64,000 nucleotides of DNA from positions 248,001 to 312,000 of the forward strand of contig NZ_RHNW01000002.1 in the NCBI RefSeq assembly GCF_003946045.1. Direction: 5' to 3'. The stretch's first letter is position 1. Each line of letters starts with the position of its first letter. Source of the DNA: Levilactobacillus mulengensis (GTDB lineage Bacteria > Bacillota > Bacilli > Lactobacillales > Lactobacillaceae). The notes under the pieces are model-generated. The model was not told the DNA's origin and ran no database searches. It saw only the letters and a list, made by a program, of their open reading frames with translations. Both the position numbers and the translations under genes were made by a program. Below, in pieces: positions 63,501 through 64,000 of the stretch.

Positions 63501-64000
63501 GGCGTCAAACTCTTAATATAGCTCCGTCCTGCTTCCGTTAATTTGAAGTAGTAGGTACCAACATCTTTTGGCGTAACGTGTGTATTTAGGTCAAGTGCAT
63601 CGACATAATAAAAGTTAGCTGGGTCCTTAAATAAACCTGTCAATTGGTCAGCCAATTGGTCAGCAGAGGCCGTAGCACTAAACCCATCACCAAAATCAGC
63701 TTTAGGATTTCCCAATGCCGTCCCGTAGACTTGAGACCAAGAGCTAAAGGTCACCATACTAGCTTGGGTTGCGGCGTTAGTCGTCGACATATTATCTACA
63801 TCGTTTTTAAATTCACTGAGTGACGTATCCATGCCACTGATGCCAGCATAACCAGCCTGACTATCTTTAACAATGGTTGCAGGATCCGTTGAATTCTTCG
63901 CATCCTCCAGAGACGCTTTAGCATCCGCATTGGTCTTCGAAAGTTGGTCATAGACGTTGTTCACAGAGTCCAATAAGCTCTTTGCGGCAGTCTTTTGCTC
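60599..64000 (-). CDS. Large LPXTG-anchored surface protein, N-terminus beyond window (partial)
   Basis: The reverse frame is open from the window edge to a stop at 60599, over 1,130 residues. The visible part has MBG-like beta domains (VTGTSVTYGDSLPSL, ITVNITDVTTDYDGSAHGAN), then near-identical Thr-rich repeats (KVVKTWPKDNSTTTYTYDP), a Lys/Ala/Gln linker, and a sortase signal: LPQTG, hydrophobic span, RRRSH. Sortase A should link it to peptidoglycan. The N-terminus and signal peptide are outside. An adhesin or biofilm protein by analogy. Confidence 0.92.
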   Translation of the reverse strand, partial: EQKTAAKSLLDSVNNVYDQLSKTNADAKASLEDAKNSTDPATIVKDSQAGYAGISGMDTSLSEFKNDVDNMSTTNAATQASMVTFSSWSQVYGTALGNPKADFGDGFSATASADQLADQLTGLFKDPANFYYVDALDLNTHVTPKDVGTYYFKLTEAGRSYIKSLTPDNPNAGLYVSGTLTITPAAATPTIQDSSVVYGAVPTITGSLGSDLANTDDPLNQNDFEIIDNTTKKVVLSNQLQAGGDYTIQYTTDAQNNLKKDTNYTFGNFGTAKLTVTPADGNVTVTGTSVTYGDSLPSLSVSVNGAPATAYPANNFKFVDTTTNSVVTAAKLPAGSYTVQLTQAAQDALSAANGNFKLTFGTGTLTVNKRPITVNITDVTTDYDGSAHGANGFSIAEGDKLVDGEKSDALAVTLNPISETAIGTYTITGKSDSANYDVTVNNGTLKILGQTDDGKGNKTTTEKDAAGKVVRIDKQWADGSETIYTYNPDTDVRSVSEQKDKVQVGKSQSLTSDAKVTLTDGDTENTSTTVTLDPKTNQPTFEHDTTTPTDNNTTTTTDTNGNVVKVVKTWPKDNSTTTYTYDPLNGGTQTVTEEKEGEDPVTQEFTEGATQTTVKQGATDTTVTAQPGLAPTFAHDTTTTDPNDSTTTTTTDADGNVIKVVKTWPKDNSTTTYTYDPSNGGTQTVKEEKEGEDPVTQEFTEGATQTTVKQGATDTTVTVAKPGSAPTFAHDTTDTTKDDSGIVTTVTKDDAGNVIKVVKTWPKDNSTTTYTYDPTNHNATITEVNNGNQTDQHKDVSSPSTTTLKSGDGVETIVNTGQQPGEMPTFEHDTTATVTDKLGNVTATTKDSDGNIVKVAQQWKDGSETIYTNDHGTQMVTEQRNGKTVAQKTIEQPVVDPDNPDATKASEVTLSDGAGGTATIKLGQDGVPTFTHAPAVYSGGVSAPTSDTAADKIVTFTKQWSDGLQVVYTYDPVSGKRMIQELDNGKLVEQRTITPGVLLAVLSDGKGGSTTIEFDADGAVAPTYSRRLDAVSHYGASQKKPTKKIDAAQNNNGRKQAAAAKPLAQNETTRRVNGALAAKAVATSHESQQDGQPAEQQSTELPQTGQKNEGFLAQLGALLLALLITPFVRRRSH
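61674..62400 (-). repeat. Three near-identical repeats inside the LPXTG protein
   Basis: Blocks starting near 61680, 61971 and 62248 share long identical runs such as ATCCTTTGGCCACGTCTTAA, with a period of about 290 then 277 bases. Such DNA identity indicates recent duplication and gives scope for copy-number change. Confidence 0.8.

Noticed and set aside
1-64000. tRNA, rRNA, CRISPR arrays, prophage genes
   Set aside because: None recognised; the hairpin-rich stretches are explained by the repeat family and terminators.

Overview
The window looks like chromosomal DNA of a lactic acid bacterium of the family Lactobacillaceae, at roughly 50% G+C. The signs are a full-length xylulose-5-P/fructose-6-P phosphoketolase, WxL/DUF916 cell-surface genes, an LPXTG-anchored protein, an Apf-like secreted protein, a BspA-type repeat protein and AGGAGG ribosome binding sites throughout. 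The genus cannot be fixed from this stretch alone. No rRNA, tRNA or CRISPR array was seen.

Layout. 1-9.1 kb: the N-terminal part of a lectin-like surface protein, a membrane protein, uppP, an Apf-like protein, two small exported proteins, an AbrB-domain membrane protein and two tandem aldo/keto reductases. 9.2-35 kb: metabolic and regulatory genes (LysR + alcohol dehydrogenase, Rrf2, a WxL operon, a TnpB element, a GGDEF protein, a two-component system, a Ugp-like ABC operon, a WYL regulator + oxidoreductase, TetR). Their intergenic gaps hold about a dozen copies of one ~190-240 bp structured repeat. 35.9-38.3 kb: phosphoketolase with its own strong promoter. 39-44.2 kb: an exosortase-G (XrtG) cassette of membrane protein, PTPS-like protein, glycosyltransferase, exosortase and a probable sorted substrate. 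44.6-53.4 kb: a NERD gene split by a stop codon, a SWIM-finger protein, a VOC protein and a run of secreted/surface proteins. 53.9-64 kb: an aldo/keto reductase, a MarR-controlled ABC exporter, a small Cys-rich protein, a UvrA paralogue and a large LPXTG protein cut by the window end.

How the genes work together. Much of the window concerns the cell envelope: WxL complex, XrtG processing, sortase-anchored and SH3-like wall-binding proteins, and lipid-carrier recycling. A set of redox enzymes (three aldo/keto reductases, two medium-chain dehydrogenases, one NADP-binding reductase) is scattered between.

Most noteworthy: (1) the structured repeat family, whose helices change sequence from copy to copy but keep base-pairing; (2) the complete XrtG cassette, with a one-base frameshift in its glycosyltransferase; (3) a four-member family of secreted GTW/GTF-motif proteins; (4) a 58-residue, nine-cysteine protein; (5) a mini-ORF overlapping a tetR start.
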